NCBI GenBank assembly: GCA_963768165.1
Contig: CAVYHJ010000002.1
Coordinates: 806,001-870,000 of the forward strand
DNA from: CAVYHJ01 sp963768165 [NCBI: uncultured bacterium]
Lineage (GTDB): Bacteria > UBP4 > UBA4092
DNA length: 64,000 nucleotides
Reading direction: 5' to 3'
In this document: positions 34,761-43,289 of the stretch, in pieces
How the letters are laid out: the number at the start of each line of letters is the position of its first letter
Numbering within the stretch: the stretch's first letter is position 1
Notes under the pieces: generated by a model
Databases searched by the model: none
What the model saw: only the letters and a program-made list of their open reading frames with translations
Told to the model about the DNA's origin: nothing
Translations under genes and position numbers: made by a program

Positions 34761-37700
34761 GATTTTTCTCCTTTCTGACCCATTTAGATAAGTCATCCAC
34801 ATAGGTATGCATGATGGGAATATCGAATAACGAAAGAACAGTTCCAACAATTAATCCACCTAAAATCACCGTCCCTAATGGGGAATATGCGTCAATCCCG
34901 GTGCGAGGGAAAAAAGCCACCGGAATCATGACCAGAATTGTAATAAGAGATGTCATTAATATGGGACGTAACCGTTCAGGACAGGCAGTAATAACCGCTT
35001 GATTCCGTTCCATACCCTGTTTACGATATTTCATAATCATATCCACCAGTAGAATAGCAGTAGTCATATCCATGCCGGTCAATACAATAACTGCCATGAT
35101 GGATACTGTTGAAAAAGATTGATGCGCCAAAAATAACGCGATAAAAACTCCTGCCAATTCCAAGGGTAGCGAAAAGACCATTTGCAAGGGTTGTAGAAAT
35201 CCTTTGAATTGCGCCACCAGTACCAAGAAAATAAAAATCAGAGCCAATCCCAGTCCTTTTAAAAGGCGGTTGAAGGAATCCATCATTTGAGTCATATCGC
35301 CGCGGAGTTCAATGCCATAGTGCGGAGGGAAATTGATATTCCCAATCGCCTTCATCATGACGTCCATACTTAAATCCATTGAAGGCGGACCGTTCAGGCG
35401 ATAGAATCCTGTAATGGTTTTTACACGTCGCAACCCATCGTGTTCAATCACTGTGGGCGCTTTACGGAAGCTCACATCTGCCACGGAAGAAAGCGGAACG
35501 GTGGTTCCATTTTTACTGGTGATATATACTGAGCGAAGGTCGGTCACGTCCCGGCGCTGATCCTGTTCATAGCGGACTAAAATAGTATTCTGCCGGATGT
35601 TGGGTAGACGATAGAATTCATCTGTGAGTCCCCCGCGGGTGGCGTAATAAACTTGTTGGGAAATATCATCCGGTGTTAGCCCCAACTCCTGTGCGCGTTG
35701 CGGGTTAACTTGCACTTCATAATCCGGAATTCCCATAACCCAGGATGTTCCGGGCTGCGCCAATCCCTTGGTATTCTCCGCAATTTTATAAACTTCATTT
35801 CCCATTCTATCGAGCATGTTCAAATTGTCACCATACACCAACATTTGAATAGGCGCTTCGGAAGAAGCCATGACATCCGCACCCATTTCTTTAATTTGGA
35901 ATCGGCGAATGGCGGGAATGGTTGCCAGCGCTTCCTTTTGAACGGTATCAATAACATCCCAGATAGTCTTTTTTCGTTCATCTTTATCCGAAAGTGTCAT
36001 CATAAAAGTGGCAGCGTTCACGGCAGGCATGGCATACCCGGTAAAAAAAGGATTGAACGATTCAAACATAGTCTCCGTGCCAATTTCTGTGGAGACTTTC
36101 TTAATCTCTGGATGATTCAAAATTATTTTTTGTATTTGAAGAGTGGCTTTTTCAGTTTCTGCAAAAGACGTTCCCGGCTGCATTTCCAGCACACCATACG
36201 CCTGGCCAACATCACCGAGGGGCATCATTTCACTGCCGATAAAATAATAAAAACCGAAACCGATAATCACGGTGACTAAAATTCGTGCGATATTAGAGAA
36301 CCGATTCTCCAACATCCATGCGATAATTTTCGCATATCCCTTTTCCAACCTATCTAAAAAGTTTTGGAAGGGAGAAAGAAACGTTCGATAAAACACAGAG
36401 TTTCTTTCCTTGACCAATTCGTCATGGGGTTTCAATAAATTGGACGCCAGGAGCGCCGTGAGTGTAAAGGAAACAAACATGGACGCCAAGAGCGCAAGGA
36501 TTAAGGGCCAGACCAACTCCACAAACATCGCTTGGACAATTCCACCGCAAAATAAAAGCGGTGACAGAGCTAACACTAACATCAGCGTCGAGGCAATCAC
36601 TGCCAACCGGACTTCGGTAATCCCAGCAATAGTTGCTTCTTTCGGTTTGTAACCCATCCTCAAATAACGTTCAACAGCGTGAATATCAATAATGGAATCA
36701 TCCACCAACCGGCCAATAGATAATAGAAGACCGATTAAGGTTCCACTATTTAACGTCATCCCCAATGGAACCAAACCGAGTATCGCAAGGCTCAAGGAAG
36801 TTGGAATAGTTAACAGGGAAATCAATGCACCCCTCCATTCGCCGAGGAAAAACAATACCGCGATTCCGGTTAGGAAAATGGCGACGGCCAATTCTTCGAA
36901 CATATTCCGGAAAAGGATATTGACGAAATGGGAATTGTCATAAGCAATTTGCGCATGAAGACCCGGATTTTCTTTTTCAAGTTTGTGCAATTCCCACAAG
37001 ACTTTGGGAACCACAAGCGCGGAACTGGCTTCGGGATTTTGAATCACGGAAACTTCAATCCCCTGCTCGACTTTTCCATCATGAGTGTAATAAAACGCGC
37101 TGCGTCTTTCCCAATCGGTATCCAGCACCTTTGCTACGTCTTTAACATATACAATCCGATCTTGATTGGATTTGATAGGATAATTTTCCACTTGTTCCGG
37201 TGAAAGCGCACGGCTGTCAATACGGATAATGGATTCGCTATCCCCGTGAGTCAATGTTCCACCCGTTCGGCTGACATTAAATTTATCCACAGCCGATTTA
37301 ACATCCAGAATGGACAATCCAAACGCCGCCAACTTATTTTTATCTACAACGATTTGTAATTGACGGTGATAACCGCCAAAAGGGACAACGGAATAAACAT
37401 CTTTAATTGTTTTTAACCTGTTTACAATCTCGTTATCCGCAAATTCACGGAGTTTGACTTTATCCCAAGTATCGCTCGACAAGTGTAGTGAAAGAATCGG
37501 CAGGTTTAACGGATCGATCGCCGCGACCCAGGAAGGTTTTAAATTAGCGCCAGTCACGGGAAGTGTTGCTTGAATTATATTCATTAGTGATTGGGTATCG
37601 AAGAGCGCCTTTTTCATATCCGTACCGTATTCCATTTCAAGCGTAACCACAGAGAGACCGTCTTGAGAACTTGACCGGATATAATGCAAATGTTTTACAT

Positions 37701-37959
37701 TGACCAATTGCTCTTCAATAGGTTTACTAATATACATTTCCATTTCTTCCGCCGAAAGTCCCGGCATACTGGTCACTATGCCAATCATCGGGCTTTCGAC
37801 ATAAGGCATCATCCGGCGGGGCAAATAAAACCCGATGGTGAGTATGGAGAGAATGAATATCCCTACATAGAATGAAATAATCGTATGGGGATGTTCAATG
37901 GACCATCGAGTGATATTGCTCCCGCCCGTTGTCATTTTATTTTTAATTTCGGTTAGCAT
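34747..37959 (-). CDS. RND efflux transporter, inner-membrane pump
   Basis: A 1070-residue AcrB/CzcA-superfamily pump with the usual plan: TM1 (TIISFYVGIFILSILTIGFYL), a porter loop, TM2-6, TM7, a second porter loop and TM8-12. TM4 carries the proton-relay Asp pair in GRLVDDSIIDIHAVERYLR. The protein opens with SIEHPHTIISF and PGLSAEEMEMYISKPIEEQL, typical of the family. The substrate cannot be read directly; the neighbouring fusion protein with a heavy-metal domain and a Met/His tail points to copper or silver. It overlaps the TolC-like gene by 14 bp and follows the fusion protein by 24 bp. Confidence 0.93.
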   Translation of the reverse strand: MLTEIKNKMTTGGSNITRWSIEHPHTIISFYVGIFILSILTIGFYLPRRMMPYVESPMIGIVTSMPGLSAEEMEMYISKPIEEQLVNVKHLHYIRSSSQDGLSVVTLEMEYGTDMKKALFDTQSLMNIIQATLPVTGANLKPSWVAAIDPLNLPILSLHLSSDTWDKVKLREFADNEIVNRLKTIKDVYSVVPFGGYHRQLQIVVDKNKLAAFGLSILDVKSAVDKFNVSRTGGTLTHGDSESIIRIDSRALSPEQVENYPIKSNQDRIVYVKDVAKVLDTDWERRSAFYYTHDGKVEQGIEVSVIQNPEASSALVVPKVLWELHKLEKENPGLHAQIAYDNSHFVNILFRNMFEELAVAIFLTGIAVLFFLGEWRGALISLLTIPTSLSLAILGLVPLGMTLNSGTLIGLLLSIGRLVDDSIIDIHAVERYLRMGYKPKEATIAGITEVRLAVIASTLMLVLALSPLLFCGGIVQAMFVELVWPLILALLASMFVSFTLTALLASNLLKPHDELVKERNSVFYRTFLSPFQNFLDRLEKGYAKIIAWMLENRFSNIARILVTVIIGFGFYYFIGSEMMPLGDVGQAYGVLEMQPGTSFAETEKATLQIQKIILNHPEIKKVSTEIGTETMFESFNPFFTGYAMPAVNAATFMMTLSDKDERKKTIWDVIDTVQKEALATIPAIRRFQIKEMGADVMASSEAPIQMLVYGDNLNMLDRMGNEVYKIAENTKGLAQPGTSWVMGIPDYEVQVNPQRAQELGLTPDDISQQVYYATRGGLTDEFYRLPNIRQNTILVRYEQDQRRDVTDLRSVYITSKNGTTVPLSSVADVSFRKAPTVIEHDGLRRVKTITGFYRLNGPPSMDLSMDVMMKAIGNINFPPHYGIELRGDMTQMMDSFNRLLKGLGLALIFIFLVLVAQFKGFLQPLQMVFSLPLELAGVFIALFLAHQSFSTVSIMAVIVLTGMDMTTAILLVDMIMKYRKQGMERNQAVITACPERLRPILMTSLITILVMIPVAFFPRTGIDAYSPLGTVILGGLIVGTVLSLFDIPIMHTYVDDLSKWVRKEKNHEEL

Positions 37960-37983
37960 ACATATCTCCTCATATCATACCGG

Positions 37984-39573
37984 TTACATTTTCATCCCAG
38001 GCATATTGTCCATGGAATGGTTATCCTGTTTTTGCGTATCATGACTCATGCCGGGCATGTCTTTCATATCCGGCGGAGGTGGCATTGTCGCAGGTCCCTC
38101 TTTAGTCCATTGACTTGGATAGACCCAATCACCATCCTGGAGTGATTGCATACCCGCCCTGATAACGACTTCCCCTTCTTTTAATCCATCCAGTATTTCC
38201 GTATTATTGGAATCACGAATACCCAGACCGACTTTTTTTAGATGTGCAATACCGGGACCGGAAGACGATTTCACTATAGATTTAGTTTTCTTTATGAGCG
38301 GCATTCCACAGATGGGACATTTCCCTGGCTTATCCAAATGGATTTGAGGATGCATTTCACAGGTATAATAGACTTCCTGCTTAGTGCTCTTTTTTCCCAT
38401 ACCCGTATTCCCTTCCACTGTCCAAACAGCCGTTGTATTTTCACTATCCAATCGGACGATAGCAGATGACGGTACCATCAAAGCATTGGATTCGTGTTCG
38501 CCGGTTATCTGCACAGAGACAAAATCACCCGGTAATAAGCGGTGGTTCTTATTTTCCACCACAGCTTCCACAACGACTGTGCGTGCCGTAGGATCCGCAG
38601 AAGGAAAAATGGAGGTTATATTCGCCTCCACGGGTTGATTTTCATTTTTGGAAGAGATAATCGTAATCCGATTTCCTTTTCTAATTCCCGTCAAACCGGC
38701 TGTTGGAACATTCGCTTGAACCCGTACCTTGTCTGTCTCTACCAATCTCAATATCGGTGTACCGGGTTCCACCAAAACGCCGGGACTGATCATCCGTTCA
38801 CTGACATAACCATGAATAGGAGAAAGGATAGACGTGTAATCCCGGACAATTTCTGAAGTCTTTTGTTCTGTCTTGCTGGCTTCCAACATGGCTTTGGTTT
38901 TATTCAAATTGAATTCCGCGGCTTGCATCATGGCCAAGGATTCTTCGTGCATATCGTGATGGAGTTTCAGATTGGCTTCCGCTGTTCCATATTTCGACAA
39001 CTCCATTTGATATTCATCCTTGGATACAGCACCGTTTTTATATAACTTTTCTTCGCGTTCAATTTCATTTTTCCAATATTCATAATCAGCCTCTACCGTT
39101 TCAATTTCATGTTCATGAGATGCTACTCTGGCTTTTGCAGCATCTAATTCACGTTCTGCTTTTTGATATTCCTGTTGTGCGGCTTCAACATTCAATTCCG
39201 TTTCTTTAACTTTGGAAGAGAGTTCCTCTGTATCCAATTTGACTAATAATTCACCGGGTTTCACTTCATCGCCGGGATAGACATTCATTTGCAATATCCG
39301 TCCCGTAACCCTGGGATAAATATCCTGTTGAGTATAGGGAACAATGGTCCCCGAGTAATTCACAACTTCATCTATAGCCCCGCGCTCCACAATAGCCGTC
39401 GCCACCGGCACATATCCCGTTTGCCCACCCATTGCCTCCATACTCATATCCGCGCCACTTTGATGAACGGGCATTCGCATGGGATTTCGATATTTTTTGA
39501 CGATCCATATCGTCACTATCAAAGTTACTAATATGAGTAATGTTGAGTAAATGTATTTCTTTTTTGATTTCAT
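37984..39573 (-). CDS. RND membrane-fusion protein with heavy-metal-binding domain
   Basis: One N-terminal membrane anchor (IYSTLLILVTLIVTIWIV) is followed by the lipoyl/barrel-sandwich strands (IYPRVTGRILQMNVYPGDEVKPGELLVKLD). A long coiled-coil hairpin (residues about 105-235) and the beta-barrel (SPIHGYVSERMISPGVLVEPG) come next. At about 400-430 it has an inserted heavy-metal-binding domain, YYTCEMHPQIHLDKPGKCPICGMPLIKK. The C-terminus is Met/His-rich (DMKDMPGMSHD...NMPGMKM). These features are known from CusB/CzcB-type copper and silver systems. Length 529 is longer than most because of the insert and tail. Confidence 0.92.
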   Translation of the reverse strand: MKSKKKYIYSTLLILVTLIVTIWIVKKYRNPMRMPVHQSGADMSMEAMGGQTGYVPVATAIVERGAIDEVVNYSGTIVPYTQQDIYPRVTGRILQMNVYPGDEVKPGELLVKLDTEELSSKVKETELNVEAAQQEYQKAERELDAAKARVASHEHEIETVEADYEYWKNEIEREEKLYKNGAVSKDEYQMELSKYGTAEANLKLHHDMHEESLAMMQAAEFNLNKTKAMLEASKTEQKTSEIVRDYTSILSPIHGYVSERMISPGVLVEPGTPILRLVETDKVRVQANVPTAGLTGIRKGNRITIISSKNENQPVEANITSIFPSADPTARTVVVEAVVENKNHRLLPGDFVSVQITGEHESNALMVPSSAIVRLDSENTTAVWTVEGNTGMGKKSTKQEVYYTCEMHPQIHLDKPGKCPICGMPLIKKTKSIVKSSSGPGIAHLKKVGLGIRDSNNTEILDGLKEGEVVIRAGMQSLQDGDWVYPSQWTKEGPATMPPPPDMKDMPGMSHDTQKQDNHSMDNMPGMKM

Positions 39574-39637
39574 GACCCACTCCGTATAATAAATGTTAAA
39601 TGTTTAAAGTTTAAGGTTTAAAGTGTTAAACCAAGAA

Positions 39638-40075
39638 CTAGAAACTGGGAGGGGCGTGAGGGGTGTAGAGGTGTGTAGTAAGAAGTAGTATTGCTATGAT
39701 TAGAGGCGGTGAATGGATTGTCCAGAAATGTGCTAAAAACGTGATGTTCAGAAATTGCACAACGTCTTGAACCATATCCGTTGATTTAAACACGATTGTT
39801 TTTAGTTCAACATAGTGAAACAATACCGGTACGGTATAAGATTCTGCCATAGAGATACAGATTTGTTTCAATCCATTATTAGAATGATTGGAATTATCGC
39901 TCGTAGAAAAAGGTTTCTCTTGGGTTTCACAACAGTTGTGTGATATTGGTACATTGGAACTTAAAAGTGCACAGTGACCGACACACGGTATCAACATCCA
40001 TAATACGGCAAGGAAAGATAAAACTAATCCTATTTTCTTTCTATCCAAATGCATATCTGAGATTCTCATAAACAT
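39638..40075 (-). CDS. small exported protein at head of metal efflux locus
   Basis: A 145-residue protein with a signal-like segment (IGLVLSFLAVLWMLIPCVGHCALL), a short metal-binding-like stretch with paired Cys and His (SHNCCETQEKP), and a second membrane segment near the C-terminus (PPLIIAILLLTTHL). A shorter start at 40057 (MHLDRKKIG) is equally possible. It resembles the small accessory proteins placed before RND metal pumps, although I could not name the family. Position 64 bp before the fusion-protein gene suggests co-transcription. Confidence 0.6.
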   Translation of the reverse strand: MFMRISDMHLDRKKIGLVLSFLAVLWMLIPCVGHCALLSSNVPISHNCCETQEKPFSTSDNSNHSNNGLKQICISMAESYTVPVLFHYVELKTIVFKSTDMVQDVVQFLNITFLAHFWTIHSPPLIIAILLLTTHLYTPHAPPSF

Positions 40076-40216
40076 GCTCTATTGTCAATATTTGTTGGTA
40101 CATTTTTTAAAGAAAGTCATAGTATTGGGATTACAAAAGAAAAATAAGTTTAGAGTAGAGTTGCGGCATCAGGATGATTTTAGCGCATGGGCACTATACT
40201 AAAAAATAAAACCTGA

Positions 40217-40222
40217 TATAAT
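40217..40222 (+). promoter_or_regulatory. TATAAT -10 box of a candidate small RNA
   Basis: A perfect TATAAT stands 6-7 bases before the first base of a two-hairpin sequence that ends in an intrinsic terminator. The -35 region is poor (CTATAC at 17 bp), so an activator or a weak promoter is possible. Confidence 0.4.
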
Positions 40223-40228
40223 TTTAAT

Positions 40229-40308
40229 CGGAGGTTCAGCTCATCCCACTGAACCTGCTTGTACAGGGTCGGGCGCGGAGCCCTCCAACCCCGGCCCTTT
40301 TCTTTTTT
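40229..40308 (+). ncRNA. candidate small RNA, about 80 nt, two hairpins
   Basis: After a TATAAT box, the sequence forms hairpin 1 (AGGTTCAG/CTGAACCT at 40232-40256) and hairpin 2 (GGGTCGGG/CCCCGGCCC at 40266-40297), then T4-C-T6. The second loop shows GAGCCCUCC, a C-rich sequence complementary to Shine-Dalgarno-type GGAGG. The RNA's own 5' GGAGG can pair with it as an alternative fold. No protein gene runs into it on this strand. I do not recognise a known RNA family. Confidence 0.5.
40266..40308 (+). terminator. intrinsic terminator
   Basis: An 8-bp GC-rich stem (GGGTCGGG with CCCGGCCC, one G-U pair) is followed by TTTTCTTTTTT. It is one of the clearest Rho-independent terminators in the window and points to a plus-strand transcript starting shortly upstream. 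Confidence 0.75.
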
Positions 40309-40394
40309 ATTTCCCACTTTCTCGTCACTCCCCGAATGACTCACAGAGTTATTCCTATCCACTTGTTACATCCTTCAAAATAATTCTTCTCCAA

Positions 40395-40520
40395 ATGGCG
40401 AAGAATTCAAAGCTTATTGATATTATTAGAGATAATAACCTTTTATCAAATGGTAAGAGAGTTACTTATCCTCATGAAATAGCAGGCAGGCCATATTGGT
40501 CTTGGTATGAACGAGATTGA
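40395..40520 (+). CDS. possible small ORF of 41 residues
   Basis: From ATG 40395 the frame reads MAKNSKLIDIIRDNNLLSNG then KRVTYPHEIAGRPYWSWYERD. The composition looks coding-like. There is no good ribosome binding site, and the stop lies within a perfect palindrome (40501-40536). It may be the remnant of a longer gene cut by that repeat. No family recognised. Confidence 0.25.
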   Translation: MAKNSKLIDIIRDNNLLSNGKRVTYPHEIAGRPYWSWYERD

Positions 40521-40536
40521 TCTCGTTCATACCAAG
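40501..40536. repeat. perfect 17-bp inverted repeat
   Basis: CTTGGTATGAACGAGAT, then TG, then the exact reverse complement. The loop is only two bases, so it could form a cruciform. No T-tract follows. It ends the small frame that begins at 40395. Confidence 0.8.
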
Positions 40537-40592
40537 GAGCGGAATTAAAAAAAGGAATTCCGGTTGAACAACGGTCCAAAGTTATTAAGGAG

Positions 40593-40633
40593 ACATCGGG
40601 AATAGGTGGCGCAAAAGTTCCCGATGCATCTTT
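40593..40633. repeat. family B repeat, copy near IS110
   Basis: The 41-bp sequence ACATCGGGAATAGGTGG ... AAAAGTTCCCGATGCATCTTT is almost identical to 63826-63866, and the ends ATCGGGAA and TTCCCGAT are inverted. The rest of 40634-40981 holds no gene that I can support and is probably the 3' flank of the IS110 element. Confidence 0.8.
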
Positions 40634-40981
40634 GGAACGGAAAGTCAAGAAAAAAGAGTTTTCCCTTTTCCCGAAAACGTCCTTGTTGACTTTTGGGGAT
40701 TCCTCGAATGGTGTTCCTTCTGGAAACCTGTATAACTTGTTTTTCTCTTATGGAACATCGTGGGTTCTCACCACAACGACTGAAATTGTTTTTACTTTGT
40801 TGAAAAAATATTTTGTTTTACCTACACATCTTTTGGGGTCTCGAAGACCAATAAAAATTTCGGGAATGGAAGAAGGGGCCTACTCATCAAAAAAAGGACC
40901 TTGAAATGGCCAATGCATCGGGGAGACTCTCCCTCTTCTCCGATCGGAGTCGTCTACCAACGTTCCCCTGCGAGAATTCGG

Positions 40982-42040
40982 TTAGGACGGCTGACCAGAA
41001 CGGATGTAGCGTGCTCTATCTCGGGCTTGTCGTGTCGGGTCGTACTCCTTTCCGGTCAACCACAGCGCATAGATTGCCGTAACCATACTGCGAGCAACCG
41101 TTAATTTGGCGCGATGCGAGGCTCTCCCCTCGTGCATCGTTAAACGCAGATATTGCTGTTGAAACACGCCCCCTCTTTTACGAACTGCGGATTCCGCTGC
41201 TTGTTTGATTGTCCCTTTTAATCTCCGATTGTATTCTTTGGTTAATTTCGTGCTATAGACCTTCTCCCCGGAAGACCGCTGGTCTATCCGCAGGCCAAAG
41301 TATCCCAACAAGCGCTTCTTGGTGGCAAACCGATAAGGAGTTTCCACCAAGGCATAAATGGTGACCGCATGAATCAAACCAATGCCATCGATTCTCATAA
41401 ATCGGCTAATTTCTGGATAGTGCGACTTCTCTTTTCGCAAGGCCAGCAAAATCTCCAAACGGCATCTCCGGGTCTGGTCGAGTTGTTGCCATAACCCTTC
41501 TACAATCATCTGCGGAACCTTCTGGGAAGGCAACTTCTTTCTCCAGGTGTCTCGCTGTTTCTCTCCATACACCGTTTTTCCATTACAGGGAATCCCATTT
41601 TGTCGAAACTTCGCTTTGATCTTATTCTTTAGGCGCGTCTCCAGGGACACGGTATCATGATACGCCAAGACTAACTCTCGAAACCGGCGCGGCTCGCCCA
41701 CCGGATGATAAATCTCCTTGAGATATCCCCCACGACCTAATTGTGCCAGTTTCTCCGCATCTACAGAATCCCTTTTCTGTCCGGCACAGGCAATCCACCG
41801 ATTCTCTTTCGGATCACTGATCACCAACTCTTCTCCATAGCGCGTACAGGCCTCTTTTGCCCATCCCGCTAAACTTCCTTCCTCCATGATGACCTTCCGG
41901 GGACGAGGCACACTCCGGATATACTCCAGCATCCCTTTCTCACTGGTGGATACGCTCCCGCGTTGGATCACTTTCCCTTGCTTATTCACTACCGCAAACT
42001 CCAGACTGGCGATATGACAGTCCATTCCGATATAATACAT
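40982..42040 (-). CDS. IS110-family transposase (recombinase)
   Basis: A DEDD transposase with an N-terminal RuvC-like domain: YYIGMDCHIASLEFAVV (first Asp), KVIMEEGSLAGW (Glu) and KRDSVDAEKLAQLGRGGYL (Asp residues). A C-terminal Transposase_20 domain has MRIDGIGLIHAVTIYALVETPYRF...LLGYFGLRIDQRSSG, with a conserved serine region near the end. At 352 residues it is complete. IS110 elements lack terminal inverted repeats and use a bridge RNA encoded in a non-coding end; element boundaries could not be fixed here. Confidence 0.93.
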   Translation of the reverse strand: MYYIGMDCHIASLEFAVVNKQGKVIQRGSVSTSEKGMLEYIRSVPRPRKVIMEEGSLAGWAKEACTRYGEELVISDPKENRWIACAGQKRDSVDAEKLAQLGRGGYLKEIYHPVGEPRRFRELVLAYHDTVSLETRLKNKIKAKFRQNGIPCNGKTVYGEKQRDTWRKKLPSQKVPQMIVEGLWQQLDQTRRCRLEILLALRKEKSHYPEISRFMRIDGIGLIHAVTIYALVETPYRFATKKRLLGYFGLRIDQRSSGEKVYSTKLTKEYNRRLKGTIKQAAESAVRKRGGVFQQQYLRLTMHEGRASHRAKLTVARSMVTAIYALWLTGKEYDPTRQARDRARYIRSGQPS

Positions 42041-42391
42041 TCGGGTATCTCCTCTCGTCTTTCGATAGATTTTTGTGTAACCAATAAAAACCTATCATAG
42101 CTCGACGAGGAATACCCCTCCGTTCCATATTCTCATCAAAGGAGTGGCGCAAGGGAAAGGGATTAATTGAGAGGAATGGGGTATGTGCCATTTTGGCATA
42201 GTATGCACCAAAACGTACAAATCTAGCCGGATAAGGTTCAAGTTCTCTCCGTACCATCTCCATACCAACGCCGTACCATCTCCCATATAGAAAGCATGCC
42301 AATAGTGAGTTACAATTCCGTACAATTGATGTACCTTTTGGATAAATTCCGTGTATTTTAAAAGTGGTAGGTGAAAAGATATGGACTCAAA
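42041..42391 (-). other. 5' non-coding flank of the IS110 gene, possible bridge-RNA region
   Basis: No gene is seen in these 350 bases upstream of the transposase. In the IS110 group the bridge RNA comes from the 5' non-coding end. The stretch contains short hairpins, for example TGCCA/TGGCA at 42186-42199, and two direct copies of CCGTACCATCTCC (42249-42261 and 42271-42283). The assignment as bridge RNA is inference from family knowledge. Confidence 0.35.
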
Positions 42392-42453
42392 TGTCAACCA
42401 GAAAGGGAGAATTGAGCTATTAAATAATAGAGCGAGAAATTTTCTGGTTGACA
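42392..42453. repeat. nested inverted repeat upstream of the JAMM gene
   Basis: TGTCAACCAGAAA and TTTCTGGTTGACA are perfect 13-bp arms around 36 bases. Inside is a smaller palindrome CTATTA/TAATAG. It may mark the far end of the IS110 insertion or be a separate element. The JAMM gene starts 51 bp later. Confidence 0.65.
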
Positions 42454-42503
42454 ATTGAAAAAGAGTATAGTAAGTTAGAAGTTAAGCCCCGAGGGAGACC
42501 CTC

Positions 42504-43085
42504 ATGACAAAAGAAATTACCCAAGGAAAGAAGAAAAGTCGTAGTATGTCGAATATTCGCAAAGAAGTGTATTTAACGGAACATGCCTTTTTAAGTTTAA
42601 TATTATCAACGATTGAGGTTCATCCGAAGGAGACCTATGGGGTCTTGGTGGGGTATCGGGAACGGAACCGGTATATCATTGAATATGCCATTCCCTATCA
42701 AACCGCCGAACGCTTCCATTCTTTTGTATACCGGAATGAACGAGCACATGAAAAAATTGTACGGGTACTGGGAGATTTGGCAAAAGTTCGAAATATCGGT
42801 GATTTCCATTCTCATCCCGATATCAATGTGTCCCCGAGCGATGAAGACAAAGAGGGGATGTCACCATCGGAGGTTTATTTAATCGTAGGTTGTGACAAGA
42901 AATTACGGGAAGTTCCCTGGAATTATAACCGGGACGGCACACTTTCCGGCACGACCCGGGATAACCTGTTGAAAATCCGGGCGTATTATCCCATGGATCT
43001 CGAAAAGGAACTTATCCGGTACGCGCCGGTACTTTGTCCCTTTGCGCTGGGATATAGGAAACCAGCACAAGGGCCAATTGATTAG
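42504..43085 (+). CDS. JAB1/Mov34/MPN (JAMM) domain protein
   Basis: The metalloprotease motif is complete: an upstream Glu in HPKETYGVLVGYR and then FHSHPDINVSPSDED, that is H-x-H-x7-S-x2-D. The core spans about residues 22-140; the end (DLEKELIRYAPVLCPFALGYRKP) is variable. JAMM proteins cut isopeptide or other bonds, for example removing ubiquitin-like proteins or processing sulfur carriers. There is no neighbouring ThiF/E1 or ubiquitin-like gene. A GAGGG ribosome binding site lies 9 bases before the ATG. Substrate unknown. Confidence 0.85.
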   Translation: MTKEITQGKKKSRSMSNIRKEVYLTEHAFLSLILSTIEVHPKETYGVLVGYRERNRYIIEYAIPYQTAERFHSFVYRNERAHEKIVRVLGDLAKVRNIGDFHSHPDINVSPSDEDKEGMSPSEVYLIVGCDKKLREVPWNYNRDGTLSGTTRDNLLKIRAYYPMDLEKELIRYAPVLCPFALGYRKPAQGPID

Positions 43086-43231
43086 CAGAAATAGGAAATG
43101 GGAATTAGGAGTTGGGAGTTAGACATTAAGATATTAAAAATGGCTCGGTGGGATACCTTCACACTAGATAGATTTTTTGTTTTCCTTAATTTTTGGTATA
43201 ATATCTAGCTTACTTTTATTTTCAATCTTGT

Positions 43232-43259
43232 GTAGAGACGTAACATGTTACGTCTCTAC
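43232..43259. repeat. 28-bp perfect palindrome, family A copy 3
   Basis: Identical to 746-773 and 32118-32145. Here it lies in the 5' leader of the PpiD-like gene, 30 bp before the chosen start, and a spurious upstream ATG lies inside the repeat. Confidence 0.9.
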
Positions 43260-43289
43260 AATAATGCATTAGGAGAAATAAATAAACTT

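Noticed and set aside
40180-40362. Minus-strand frame over the candidate small RNA
   Set aside because: It is a by-product of the hairpin sequence; the composition is unlike a protein and no start signal is seen.
40632-40904. 90-residue open frame left of the IS110 gene
   Set aside because: No family, no ribosome binding site, low-complexity serine/leucine composition, and it overlaps the probable end of the IS110 element.
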